Shown here in pieces: positions 55,860-64,000 of a DNA stretch of 64,000 nt (position 1 is its first letter; each line of letters opens with the position of its first letter). This DNA comes from Clostridiales bacterium DTU089 (lineage in GTDB: Bacteria > Bacillota > Clostridia > Oscillospirales > Acutalibacteraceae). The stretch is taken from positions 50,216 through 114,215 of the forward strand of contig LFSB01000027.1 in assembly GCA_001513045.1 (NCBI GenBank), in the 5' to 3' direction. The translations under genes were made by a program, and so were the position numbers. The notes beneath the pieces are model-generated. The model saw only the letters and a program-made list of their open reading frames with translations, was not told the origin of the DNA and made no database searches.

Positions 55860-57877
55860 TACTTTATCACACCCCTGCGGTTAGTTGAAAAATCGCTCAT
55901 AATTTCATCCATTTTTTCGCTCATTTCCGCGGCAACCGTCGGATAAACAGGCGTCCTGTTGTAGTTTTCGCCCTCGTCATCATTGAGTATGTGCAGCCAA
56001 TTCTTTCTGAATTTGTCGAAAAATGCGGAATTGTCGTTCTGTATTCGCTGAAAATATTTAAAGGTTACGGTATCGTTGTTTTTCAGGACATCGAAATTAT
56101 ATCCGCTGTACTCACTGCGCGCGAGAATTTCGGAGGTGGGCACGGTGTATTGAATTGATTTGAGCTTCTCGCGCTTCATATACAGTATGGGGTGCTCCGG
56201 TGTATGAATAACCGTTCCGTTTTCAAGCAACGGCAGCATGGATACGCCGTCTATAATTCTGTCGGACGGCAAAAACGCCTGTGTTCCGCCGTTTCCGGTT
56301 ATTCCGCAAAGGTCAATGAGTGTGGGATACAAATCAACAAGTGTGGCTGATTGCTCAAGGCTTGACCCCTTTTCAATCACATCACCGTTATCCCAGCGCA
56401 TGAGGAAGGGCACCTTCTGACCGCCCTCATAAGCGAGATATTTACCTCCGCGCAGGTTATCGGTCGAGCCTTCAAGAGCCGGACCGTTATCGCTTGTGAA
56501 TATTATTATAGTGTCGTCAAGCTCGCCCAGGCGCTCAAGCGTATCAAAAAGCTTTCCGAGATAGTGGTCGAACTCTGTTATACAGTCAACATAGGTTCCC
56601 ATGCCGCTGGTTCCGTCAAACGCATCCCCCGCATAAACTGGCGCATGCGGCCACGGACTTGTGTAGTATGCGAAAAACGGCTTTTCACCCTGAGAGGCGT
56701 TAATTATCCAGCTTTCAAGCTCAGAATATATCCATTCGGTTGCCTTGCTCTGGTCCTTGAGCTCATCATAGCCATGAACAATTTCATATTCTCCCCCCTG
56801 CTCACGCACGTGGTAAAACGGCGTCATGTCATTGACGTGATGGCTGCCGTAAAAATAATCAAAGCCCTGATTTGTCGGAAGATACTCTCCGTAATCTCCT
56901 AGATGCCATTTGCCGAAGCAGCCGGTAGTATAACCTGCCCTGCTGAGAGTCTCCGCTATTGTTATTTCGTCCCCAAGCATACCGTCCGCGTTGTTACCCA
57001 TTTCAAAGGAGTTGTAAAGGCGCGTCGCACAAAACTGTGATGTGGAGTTGACAGTCGGGTATATAACATTATCGGCATAGCCTCGATAGGGATAGCGTCC
57101 TGTGAGCGCCGCAAAACGAGACGGCGAGCACACCGAGTAGCTTGCATAGAAGTTTGTAAGCTCAACACCGTTTTCGCCGATGGAATCTATATTCGGTGTA
57201 TCATAAATTGCGCCGTTGAGTGAAATATCACCGTAGCCGAGGTCATCCATAAGTATGAACAGCACATTCGGCGAGTCCTTGGTTTTGGTTTTGTCAACAG
57301 CCTTGAGGTAATCGTCATGACCCTGCCAAAGCCTTTGGGTATTCGGCTTTGAACGCAAATTCACCGTAAGAAGAAACGCAACCGTGGAAATTATCAGCGC
57401 AAGACTTATAAACGCAGAAAGGATTTTTTGAAGTAAAGCCTTTTTGTCTGCTTTTTTCACAATCACAAGCAATATTGCGGCGATAATCACGCTCGGCAGA
57501 ACCAAGAGGAGATTTCCCGCAAGCCTTGTAAGGAAGCTTCCGCTCCCCGTAAGCAAAGCGTGCTCAACAGATTTAAAGCCTGCAAGACCGTTTGTGAAGC
57601 CTCCGAAGCCGGCATCGGCACCGAACACAACGAAGTACAGAACTACGCCCGAAAGCGCCGCCGCATAACCGGAAAGCATCCAGAGATAAAGCCTTTTCTT
57701 AAATAATATTCCGAGAAGCATCGCCAGAGAAATGACGGCACAATATCCCAGAGCGGCAACAGCCATCGCATTAAGCCTCAATATAAATGTAAGCACAAAT
57801 GCAAGCGCCCCGACCGCAAAGGCAGCGACCGGAAACACCTTTAATGATTTGTCAAGCGTAATAGTCTTTTTTTCCAC
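55859..57877 (-). CDS. Membrane-bound Cys-type sulfatase
   Basis: 672 residues. Five transmembrane helices in the first 170 residues, then the alkaline-phosphatase-superfamily sulfatase domain: NVLFILMDDLGYGDIS (metal Asp pair), SVCSPSRFAALTGRYP near residue 250 with the Cys that becomes formylglycine, and GCFGKWHLGDYG. Periplasmic-face hydrolysis of sulfate esters, probably host mucin or algal glycans. The topology suggests an extracellular active site fixed to the membrane. Downstream is its maturase. Promoter 57907-57935. Confidence 0.93.
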   Translation of the reverse strand: MEKKTITLDKSLKVFPVAAFAVGALAFVLTFILRLNAMAVAALGYCAVISLAMLLGILFKKRLYLWMLSGYAAALSGVVLYFVVFGADAGFGGFTNGLAGFKSVEHALLTGSGSFLTRLAGNLLLVLPSVIIAAILLVIVKKADKKALLQKILSAFISLALIISTVAFLLTVNLRSKPNTQRLWQGHDDYLKAVDKTKTKDSPNVLFILMDDLGYGDISLNGAIYDTPNIDSIGENGVELTNFYASYSVCSPSRFAALTGRYPYRGYADNVIYPTVNSTSQFCATRLYNSFEMGNNADGMLGDEITIAETLSRAGYTTGCFGKWHLGDYGEYLPTNQGFDYFYGSHHVNDMTPFYHVREQGGEYEIVHGYDELKDQSKATEWIYSELESWIINASQGEKPFFAYYTSPWPHAPVYAGDAFDGTSGMGTYVDCITEFDHYLGKLFDTLERLGELDDTIIIFTSDNGPALEGSTDNLRGGKYLAYEGGQKVPFLMRWDNGDVIEKGSSLEQSATLVDLYPTLIDLCGITGNGGTQAFLPSDRIIDGVSMLPLLENGTVIHTPEHPILYMKREKLKSIQYTVPTSEILARSEYSGYNFDVLKNNDTVTFKYFQRIQNDNSAFFDKFRKNWLHILNDDEGENYNRTPVYPTVAAEMSEKMDEIMSDFSTNRRGVIK

Positions 57878-57906
57878 CGTAACGCCCTCCCTTTTTTGAT
57901 GGCATA

Positions 57907-57935
57907 ATTATAGCATAGTCCGATTGATATGGCAA
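57907..57935 (-). promoter_or_regulatory. Promoter of the sulfatase-maturase operon
   Basis: Minus strand TTGCCA, 17-base spacer, TATAAT. Confidence 0.8.
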
Positions 57936-57939
57936 CAAA

Positions 57940-57961
57940 AAAAGCCCGCCTAAGCGGGCTT
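57940..57961 (-). terminator. Terminator of the LCAT-like gene
   Basis: AGCCCGC with GCGGGCT; TTTTTTT follows on the minus strand. It separates the LCAT-like gene from the sulfatase promoter. Confidence 0.85.
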
Positions 57962-57976
57962 TCGTTCGAGTGTTGA

Positions 57977-59923
57977 TTACTTTGCAATGTAATCAAGAAT
58001 TCCGAGCTGTGAAAACAGAGAGTTAATTATATTGAATATTGTCTCAAGAAGACCGAGTATCCCTATCTTTTCAAACTTTTCAACCTGCTTGTCGCCTATT
58101 ACGGCGCGAAGACCCATTGCACAGTCCGCATCTACGAAGGTGTTTTCCGCATCAAACACTGCGGGAGTACCGTTCATTATGGTAAAATCAAAGGTGCGTC
58201 TGCCGGTGGGCGCGAGAAGGTTACCGTCCGAATAATAATCAACGGAAACCTGCATAAACTGACGGCTCACATCGGGAAGTGTACCGGTAACAGGAATCTC
58301 AACACTCTCGCCGGGAGCAATTTCCGAAAGACCGAGGGTTGATGCCTTGAACTCAACTCCGCCGAAGGTGATTGCGGTTATCTGAAGCGGATGCTCTTTG
58401 GAAATGTTGGTTATCACAAGTGAAGTGTCCGCGCTGCTGAGATAACCCTCCGCGCTGTTGTTGAAGCGCGCAAAAACAACATTACAGGCGTTGGTTGATG
58501 CGTGGAACTGCGGATAAGCCGAATCGGAGTAAACGTCGGTTATTTTATCGGTAAGCAATGTGGTGATTGCGAGCTGACGCGAATATTGGTCGTTAAACGT
58601 CATGCCGTGAAAAAGCTCATTGACATACCATGTGTTTTCGGGGATATACGCAGAGGAGCCATCCACCTGCATATCGGGCGAAATGTGGTTATGTGAAGCA
58701 TCGGTGCAAGTGAGGTGATTGCCTGTATAGCCGTCATTAAAGCGCTGACCGTAAGGGGCGGTCGTTGCGCCGGTGGAGTCATTTGTTGTGATTATAGCAT
58801 CGGCATTCTGCTGAAGTCCGGTAACACTCGGATTGCCTGTGCCGGCTATTATGGTGACATTCATGCCGTAATCATCAATACATTTCTGAAGACTTTCGGA
58901 GAAGTTTGCCATTATATCGTTATGGAACGCGTCGCTCTTCGCAATAAGCCCCGCATTTTCAACCGGGTCAAGATTCTGAGCCTTTACGTCCTCATAATAT
59001 TCCGCTGGAATGAAATCCCATATACTGCAAAAGTTGCCTATTACGCTCTTTACATAGGGCACAAGGGCATGTATAACATCATCAAGAAAACCGAGCTGCT
59101 GAGCCTGAACAAGCCATTTGAATTCGGTTTCCGATACAAAGCCATGCTCAAGGAAATACACAAGTGTGTATTCATCAAGCTTTACAGTATCAGACATTAT
59201 ATCGTAAGCGAGCGCGGCGCCGCCGATTGCGGGAACCGTAAGAACAGCGTTGTCAACATCCTGCTTATATCCGAACATTGAAAGGTATGTGGCGGTAACC
59301 TGTCCGCCGTGAGACACCGCAAGAAGGTTAACCTTATCTTTGCCTGTATATTCCTTGACCTGCTGAATATATTCATCGAGCCTTGTCGCGCACTCCGGTA
59401 CGCCCATACGCCAATCCTCTGTGAACGAGAAGCACTTCGCCTCACCGATATATGACGCTATTTCAGGGTATAAATCCGGTTCGCCGATATAGTTTTCGGG
59501 AAGTCCGTTTTCATGGATGTAAGCGGTGTTTGTCTCCTCAACGGAGGGATTGAGAATTTTTATATTGTTGACGCTCGTGCCGTCGGGATTGCATGCAAGA
59601 ACACCGAGCATATCAACTATCTCGCCGCCGACGACATCGCCTATATACTGTGCATCACCCTTGGCAGTGAGAACAAGCCCCTTGCCCAGGTCAACCACTC
59701 TTGCGAGAACACGCTCAAGAACCTTATCCATATCCAGACCCCACACGGGAGTTTTGGTTCCGTCATCGTTTTCGAGCACGAGCTGTGTTCCGCTGTAGCC
59801 CGGAACAAGGATAACGGGATAATCGGTTATGCCGTCCTCAGGTGTCAGCGCAAAGGCGCTGACGGAGCACGAAACCGCAATAAGTACAAACGAAAGAAGT
59901 ACCGCCGCAAATTTTTTAAACAT
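57977..59923 (-). CDS. Secreted LCAT-like alpha/beta hydrolase
   Basis: 648 residues. Signal peptide at 1-26 (FKKFAAVLLSFVLIAVSCSVSAFA). YPVILVPGYSGTQLVLEN is the lecithin:cholesterol acyltransferase-like opening and LLAVSHGGQVTATYL the nucleophile elbow (AxSxG, an unusual first Gly to Ala) near residue 212. C-terminal beta-rich part (Ig-like, about 495-600). Likely esterase or lipase. ATG at 59923 after AGGGGAG. Promoter (minus TTGAAA, 17, TATAAT) at 59957-59985. Confidence 0.75.
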   Translation of the reverse strand: MFKKFAAVLLSFVLIAVSCSVSAFALTPEDGITDYPVILVPGYSGTQLVLENDDGTKTPVWGLDMDKVLERVLARVVDLGKGLVLTAKGDAQYIGDVVGGEIVDMLGVLACNPDGTSVNNIKILNPSVEETNTAYIHENGLPENYIGEPDLYPEIASYIGEAKCFSFTEDWRMGVPECATRLDEYIQQVKEYTGKDKVNLLAVSHGGQVTATYLSMFGYKQDVDNAVLTVPAIGGAALAYDIMSDTVKLDEYTLVYFLEHGFVSETEFKWLVQAQQLGFLDDVIHALVPYVKSVIGNFCSIWDFIPAEYYEDVKAQNLDPVENAGLIAKSDAFHNDIMANFSESLQKCIDDYGMNVTIIAGTGNPSVTGLQQNADAIITTNDSTGATTAPYGQRFNDGYTGNHLTCTDASHNHISPDMQVDGSSAYIPENTWYVNELFHGMTFNDQYSRQLAITTLLTDKITDVYSDSAYPQFHASTNACNVVFARFNNSAEGYLSSADTSLVITNISKEHPLQITAITFGGVEFKASTLGLSEIAPGESVEIPVTGTLPDVSRQFMQVSVDYYSDGNLLAPTGRRTFDFTIMNGTPAVFDAENTFVDADCAMGLRAVIGDKQVEKFEKIGILGLLETIFNIINSLFSQLGILDYIAK

Positions 59924-59956
59924 ACATTTCTCCCCTTGCAAAAATTTCTTCGATTA

Positions 59957-59985
59957 TTATAATACGTTTTTCCGGTTTTTTCAAG
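59957..59985 (-). promoter_or_regulatory. Promoter of the LCAT-like hydrolase gene
   Basis: Minus strand TTGAAA, 17-base spacer, TATAAT. Confidence 0.75.
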
Positions 59986-60046
59986 TAATCGGCAGAAGAT
60001 TGTGAAAAATATCCGACCTGCTTTTGCATTTGTGTCGGCAACAAAA

Positions 60047-60074
60047 ACGGCGGCCCCTTTCGGAGCCGCCGTAA
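60047..60074 (-). terminator. Terminator of the sodium/proline symporter gene
   Basis: ACGGCGGC(T)CC with GG(G)GCCGCCGT around GAAA; TTTTTGTTG follows on the minus strand. Confidence 0.85.
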
Positions 60075-60084
60075 ATCTGTAAAA

Positions 60085-61641
60085 TCATTTCGCCCTTACG
60101 GATTCAAAATCCTCCTCAATTTCCTTTGAGGGCGGAGCTGTCACAAGCGAAACCACCACGATGCACACGCAGGAGAATATGAACGCCGGAAGAAGCTCGT
60201 ATATTCCGAAGGCACCGCCAAGCTTTGATATGACGAGCTTCCACAGGAACACCATTCCGCCGCCGCCTATCATTCCCGCTATTGCTCCGGCGCGGTTGGT
60301 TCTTTTCCAGAAAAGAGAAAACAGAACGAGGGGTCCGAAGGTTGCGCCGAAGCCTGCCCACGCAAAGGAGACTATTGAAAAGATGACGCTTTCCTCGTCA
60401 AATGCGATAACCATTGCAACTGCGGCAATTACAAGGAGTGTAACGCGCGACATAACCATAACCTGCTTATCATTTGCCTTTTTCCTTATGATGCCCTGAT
60501 AAATGTTCTTTGCGAACGCAGATGCTGCAATAAGCAGATATGAGTCCGAGGAGCTTATTGTGGCTGCAAGTATTCCAGCCATAACAAAGCCCGCAAGTAT
60601 GGCAGGCAATGAGCTGGTGGCAAGGGTTATAAATATGTTTTCCGCGGATGATTTAGTAAGAAGCTCCGTCGGGAAAAGCTGACGTCCGACAATACCGATA
60701 AATACAGCAACCGCGAGAGAAATAACAACCCAAATCATTGCAATTCTTCTTGAACGCTTGAGCTCTTCCTCCTTGCGTATAGCCATAAAGCGAAGCAGAA
60801 CCTGAGGCATTCCGAAATATCCGAGACCCCATGCAAGCATTGAGCACACGCTCAGCGCTCCGTAATTTGCGGCGGCACCGAATACCGGCTTGCCCGCCTC
60901 AACGAGCTGCACACCATCGGCGCTGAGGGTGGGGGTTGCAAGTCCGAAAAACTCAAGGAATCCGGGTATTGCTCTTGCATTTTCGATTACAGAAGCAAGT
61001 CCTCCTGCCTTAACAACACCGAGTATAACTATAACTGCGAGCGCAATAATCATTACTATGCTTTGCATAAAATCAGATGCACTTTCGGCGAGGAAGCCGC
61101 CGAGCAAGGTGTATATCAGAACAAATATCGCTCCGACAATCATCATCGCCACATAGGGTGTACCGAACAGGGTTGAAAACAGCTTGCCGCAGGTGACGAA
61201 GCAGCTTGCGGCGTACACGGTAAAGAAAACAAGTATAAATGCAGCGGATATTGTCATAATCAGCTTCTTGTTCTCGCGGAAACGGTTTGAGAAAAATTCC
61301 GGAAGCGTTATGGAATTGTTTGCTCTGATTGTGTAGCGTCTGAGTCTTTTAGAAACTATAAGCCAGTTAAAGTATGTACCGACAGCAAGTCCGATTGCTG
61401 TCCATGCAGCATCGGCAAGTCCGCACCAATAGGCAACGCCCGGCAGACCCATAAGCAGCCAGCCGCTCATATCCGAAGCCTCTGCGCTCATTGCCGTTAC
61501 CCACGGACCGAGCGAGCGTCCGCCCAAAAAGTAATTTTCCGAATTCTTGTTTGCCTTTTTTGAAAACACTATTCCGATACCTATAACTGCCGCCATATAT
61601 ATTATCATGGCAATAAGTATCTGTACGGTATTTCCGTCCAT
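60085..61641 (-). CDS. putP: Sodium/proline symporter, SSS family
   Basis: 518 residues with about 13 transmembrane helices. FFLGGRSLGPWVTAMSAEASDMSGWLLMGLPGVAYW near residue 35 carries the sodium-site Ser/Asp-type region of PutP, and GRQLFPTELLTK and SSDSYLLIAASAFAKNIYQ are present near 320 and 380. ATG at 61641 after AGAGGG; a longer frame opens at 61671. Promoter minus TTGCAT, 18, TATAAT at 61680-61709. Confidence 0.92.
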   Translation of the reverse strand: MDGNTVQILIAMIIYMAAVIGIGIVFSKKANKNSENYFLGGRSLGPWVTAMSAEASDMSGWLLMGLPGVAYWCGLADAAWTAIGLAVGTYFNWLIVSKRLRRYTIRANNSITLPEFFSNRFRENKKLIMTISAAFILVFFTVYAASCFVTCGKLFSTLFGTPYVAMMIVGAIFVLIYTLLGGFLAESASDFMQSIVMIIALAVIVILGVVKAGGLASVIENARAIPGFLEFFGLATPTLSADGVQLVEAGKPVFGAAANYGALSVCSMLAWGLGYFGMPQVLLRFMAIRKEEELKRSRRIAMIWVVISLAVAVFIGIVGRQLFPTELLTKSSAENIFITLATSSLPAILAGFVMAGILAATISSSDSYLLIAASAFAKNIYQGIIRKKANDKQVMVMSRVTLLVIAAVAMVIAFDEESVIFSIVSFAWAGFGATFGPLVLFSLFWKRTNRAGAIAGMIGGGGMVFLWKLVISKLGGAFGIYELLPAFIFSCVCIVVVSLVTAPPSKEIEEDFESVRAK

Positions 61642-61679
61642 AATAAAACCCTCTCTCTTTCGTAATATCACGGTTTATT

Positions 61680-61709
61680 ATTATACAACAAGCTATGCAT
61701 GAAATGCAA
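61680..61709 (-). promoter_or_regulatory. Promoter of putP
   Basis: Minus strand TTGCAT, 18-base spacer, TATAAT. Confidence 0.65.
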
Positions 61710-61780
61710 ATAAAAAATGAAAAAATATACAAAAATGCTGTTGCGTTACAGTTGCGCACACAGCCCGGCATTGCTCCATA

Positions 61781-61809
61781 TTGAAAAATGGGGCAAAACA
61801 TGATATTCT
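61781..61809 (+). promoter_or_regulatory. Promoter of the propeller glycosidase gene
   Basis: TTGAAA, 17-base spacer, TATTCT; the leader to the ATG is about 100 nt. Confidence 0.5.
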
Positions 61810-61920
61810 ATGTTTGTTGTCCGTGTGCAAAAGCAAAACGGTAAATAGATTTTTAAATATGCAGTGCCATGCAAATTAAGAGGTTATTTTCAATAAACAA
61901 ACAGGAAATGAGGAGTTTAT

Positions 61921-62985
61921 ATGAATTTCCCGAATTGGCAAAGAGAAAACTGGGTTGATTTCCCGAATAATCCCGTAGTCGGTTATTGGGGTGAAGGTCA
62001 ACCGCATGCCGCTATCGGCGATCCCCAGGTGTTAATACCCGGAGAATTTGACGGCAAGTGGCATATGTTTTATCATGGATTTTATGACGGCAGCTACACA
62101 CCGTATTTTCATCACATTGTATCCGATGACGGCTACAACTGGGAAATGCTCTATAAGCTGCAATGGAATGTCAACCCTGTAAATCTCTTTCATGATAAAG
62201 GCATTTGGTATGTGTATTATTCCGCTGTGATTGCACACGGAACAAGTGAGCGCGAGAAATACAGCAGTGTTAATATCATCAGAGTAAGGCAGTCAAAGGA
62301 TTTGAAAAGCTGGAGCGAGGCAACGGATATCCTCGTTCCCGAGCTTGATTGGGAAAAGGAGTTCGACCCGTCACAGCCCGGACTTATTGAAGCGCGCAAT
62401 CCCTGTATGGTAAAAATCGGTGAAAAATACAGGCTGTATTACAGCGCAGGAACCGTAAAATTGCACGATTGCGGTTATGAGGAGCCGAAATACATCGGCT
62501 TTGCCGAGGCGGACACCCCTACGGGACCCTTTACAAAAAATCCGTCACCGATTATCGCACCTGATAAAAATATACCTTACCGAAACTACGGTGCGGGTGC
62601 CATCAAGGTTTTCGGCAGCGGTGACGGGTTTATCGGACTGTATAATTCAATCTATACAGACTCCGACGGCTGCTCGCGTTCGGCAATTAACCTCATTAAA
62701 AGCCGCGACGGAATAAGCTGGGAGGAAGCGCCGTTTAACCCTATTATTATTCCGGCTGATGAATACGCTTGCGATAAATCAAAAGAAAACGTCATGTGGA
62801 AGCGCACACTTGTTTATCAGCTTGATATTGTGAGATGGCATGATGAATTCAGGATATATTACAACGCTCGCGAGGGTACAGCCGACGGCATTGAAAAAAT
62901 CGGCTGCTCTGTTATTAAGGACACATCAACAGATTTGCATAAGCTTTGGGATATCCCCCCTGTTTTTCTCCCTCATTCTAAATGA
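61921..62985 (+). CDS. Five-bladed beta-propeller glycosidase (GH43/GH32-like)
   Basis: 354 residues. GDPQVLIPGEFDGKWHMFYHGFYDG at residue 30 gives the first catalytic Asp, and GLIEARNPCMVKIGEKYRLYYSAGT near 160 the general acid Glu. Repeated WHMFYH, WYVYYS, YRLYYS, FRIYYN strands mark the propeller blades. No signal peptide. The exact family (GH43, GH117, GH130-like or other) is uncertain. GAGGAG sits before the ATG. It precedes a GH32 gene. Confidence 0.7.
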   Translation: MNFPNWQRENWVDFPNNPVVGYWGEGQPHAAIGDPQVLIPGEFDGKWHMFYHGFYDGSYTPYFHHIVSDDGYNWEMLYKLQWNVNPVNLFHDKGIWYVYYSAVIAHGTSEREKYSSVNIIRVRQSKDLKSWSEATDILVPELDWEKEFDPSQPGLIEARNPCMVKIGEKYRLYYSAGTVKLHDCGYEEPKYIGFAEADTPTGPFTKNPSPIIAPDKNIPYRNYGAGAIKVFGSGDGFIGLYNSIYTDSDGCSRSAINLIKSRDGISWEEAPFNPIIIPADEYACDKSKENVMWKRTLVYQLDIVRWHDEFRIYYNAREGTADGIEKIGCSVIKDTSTDLHKLWDIPPVFLPHSK

Positions 62986-63018
62986 CATCGCAAAAGCGCA
63001 TAATGTTACTGAAGAAAC

Positions 63019-63047
63019 TTGTTAACCGGTTTAACATATGTTATATT
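63019..63047 (+). promoter_or_regulatory. Promoter with palindromic operator before the GH32 gene
   Basis: TTGTTA, 17-base spacer, TATATT. A near-palindrome TGTTAACC-GGTTTAACA (63020-63036) covers the -35 and has the CCGG-type centre typical of LacI-family sugar repressors; a Rex-like site is an alternative reading. Confidence 0.55.
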
Positions 63048-63086
63048 AAAACAGCTTAACGAATTAATAAGGAGGCGGGTCTGAAC

Positions 63087-64000
63087 ATGGATTACTCTGA
63101 AAAGCTCAGCTTTCATTATCAAACCGCCAAGGGATGGGTTAACGACCCTAACGGGTTGGTTTATTTTAGAGGCTAACATCATGTGTTTTACCAGCATCTG
63201 CCGGATTTTGAGGTGCCTGTGGGGCAGTATATGCATTGGGGTCACGCAAGAACAAAGGATTTTTTAAGCTGGGAGGAGCTTCCCCCGGCGCTTTGCCCTG
63301 ATATGCCGTACGATGCCAAGGGCTGCTGGTCGGGCACGGCAATAGTGAAGGATGACACTCTGTATCTTTTTTACGCCTCGATTTACAGACCGCAGGACGA
63401 ACAGTGCGACCTGCAAACGGTAAGTGTAGCTTATTCCTCAGACGGTGTACATTTTGAAAAATACGCACACAACCCCGTTATACAACATTATCCGTGCGAC
63501 GGCGGGCCGGACTTTCGCGACCCGGCGGTTTGCTTTGCGGACGGAAAGTACCGCTGTGTTATGGCAAGCGGAAATCCCGAAAGAAAAACCGCGCTGCTGC
63601 TCCTGTACGAAAGCAGTAATCTTTTGGATTGGGAATACACCGGAATAATGCGCGAGTGGGAGGATGCAAAGTACGCGGAGTGCCCCTCATTTACACATAT
63701 GGGTAACGGATATCTCCTTTCGGCGTCTGTATGTAAGGATGACCGCCACTTCTTTTTTATATCCACCGGAAGCTTTAAAGACGGCGTGTTCACGCCAGAG
63801 ATTGAGGGCGAGGTCAACAAGGGGCCCGACCAGTATGCCGGGCAGGTGTTCAGGGATAACGAAGGAAGGAATATACTCATTTCTTGGATTCCCGGCTGGA
63901 GCTACATAGGATATGCCGATAAGGATGTGGGCTGTATGTCCGCTGCGTGTGAGATAAAGCTTGCGCAGGGAAGGCTCTGCGCGTATCCGGTGCACGAGCT
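63087..64000 (+). pseudogene. GH32 fructan/sucrose hydrolase gene interrupted by an in-frame TAA (3' truncated by window)
   Basis: The frame from ATG 63087 (behind AAGGAGG) reads KLSFHYQTAKGWVNDPNGLVYFRG, the GH32 start with the nucleophile Asp in WVNDPNG, then hits TAA at codon 30 (63174-63176). The same frame resumes HHVFYQHLP and runs open to the window end with WSGTAIV, FRDPAV (RDP motif) and AECPSF (acid/base Glu in ECP). So one base change has made a stop where family members have a Lys or similar (GKYHLFYQ). A restart after the stop would lack the nucleophile. Either a true nonsense allele, a sequencing error or a recoding event. Confidence 0.85.

Noticed and set aside
63174..63176. 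Stop-codon recoding to selenocysteine or pyrrolysine
   Set aside because: The codon is TAA, not TGA or TAG, and no SECIS-like stem is evident.

Overview
The window looks like a chromosomal segment of a low-to-mid GC Gram-positive anaerobe of the class Clostridia, most like an Oscillospirales/Ruminococcaceae-type gut bacterium. The pointers are T-box and FMN riboswitch leaders, a 6S RNA, strong Shine-Dalgarno sites, frequent GTG/TTG starts, the Obg-MrnC-YitT-LepA and TepA-UppP-FtsK neighbourhoods, a dockerin-tagged leucine-rich repeat protein, a DUF5685/J-domain/membrane-protein cluster and an anaerobic sulfatase maturase. I see no prophage, insertion sequence, CRISPR array, integrase or conjugation gene, so this is mostly core chromosome plus a sugar and sulfate scavenging flank at the right end.

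Layout. 1-5.0 kb (minus): a truncated HD-GYP cyclic-di-GMP phosphodiesterase with degenerate GGDEF/EAL parts, then DUF5685, J-domain protein and a small membrane protein. 5.1-8.6 kb (minus): a MetH N-terminal-type homocysteine methyltransferase, a secreted BspA-like LRR/dockerin protein and a Gfo/Idh/MocA oxidoreductase. 8.7-10.75 kb (plus): PHP hydrolase and a membrane-anchored metallophosphoesterase. 10.8-20.1 kb (minus): tsf, rpsB, DUF3006, ComEC-like hydrolase, YgiQ, FtsK, UppP, TepA. 20.3-24.9 kb (plus): aconitase, NAD-type isocitrate dehydrogenase, Rex repressor and an unknown protein, behind a promoter carrying Rex-like operators. 25-29.2 kb: amidohydrolase, uracil-type permease, aldose epimerase, a structured RNA (probably the raiA motif), DUF1292 protein and 6S RNA. 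29.4-35 kb (minus): MutS2, prolyl-tRNA synthetase, acyl carrier protein, esterase, FMN-riboswitch-controlled RibU.

35.2-46.2 kb: T-box-tyrS (plus), a small SOS-controlled membrane protein (minus), then obg, mrnC, yitT, lepA, two tandem ceramidase-like proteins and ylmH (plus). 46.3-50.3 kb: flavin-type reductase, tRNA-Trp, a second metallophosphoesterase with a zinc-ribbon peptide, YaiI/YqxD and a DUF2804 protein. 50.4-53.2 kb (minus): copA-csoR-copZ copper operon with a perfect CsoR operator. 53.3-60 kb: TrmO, an AAA ATPase, sulfatase plus its maturase, and a secreted LCAT-like hydrolase. 60-64 kb: PutP-type sodium/proline symporter, a beta-propeller glycosidase and a GH32 gene broken by an in-frame TAA.

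The most interesting signals are (i) a perfect LexA-type palindrome over the promoter of an 89-residue single-pass membrane protein of unknown family, a candidate SOS-induced checkpoint factor; (ii) Rex operators on the aconitase/IDH/rex promoter; (iii) a roughly 330-nt structured RNA with its own promoter and terminator and a 16-codon internal ORF; (iv) back-to-back riboswitch and T-box leaders; and (v) the nonsense codon in GH32. All family calls come from reading motifs by eye; no database search was run.
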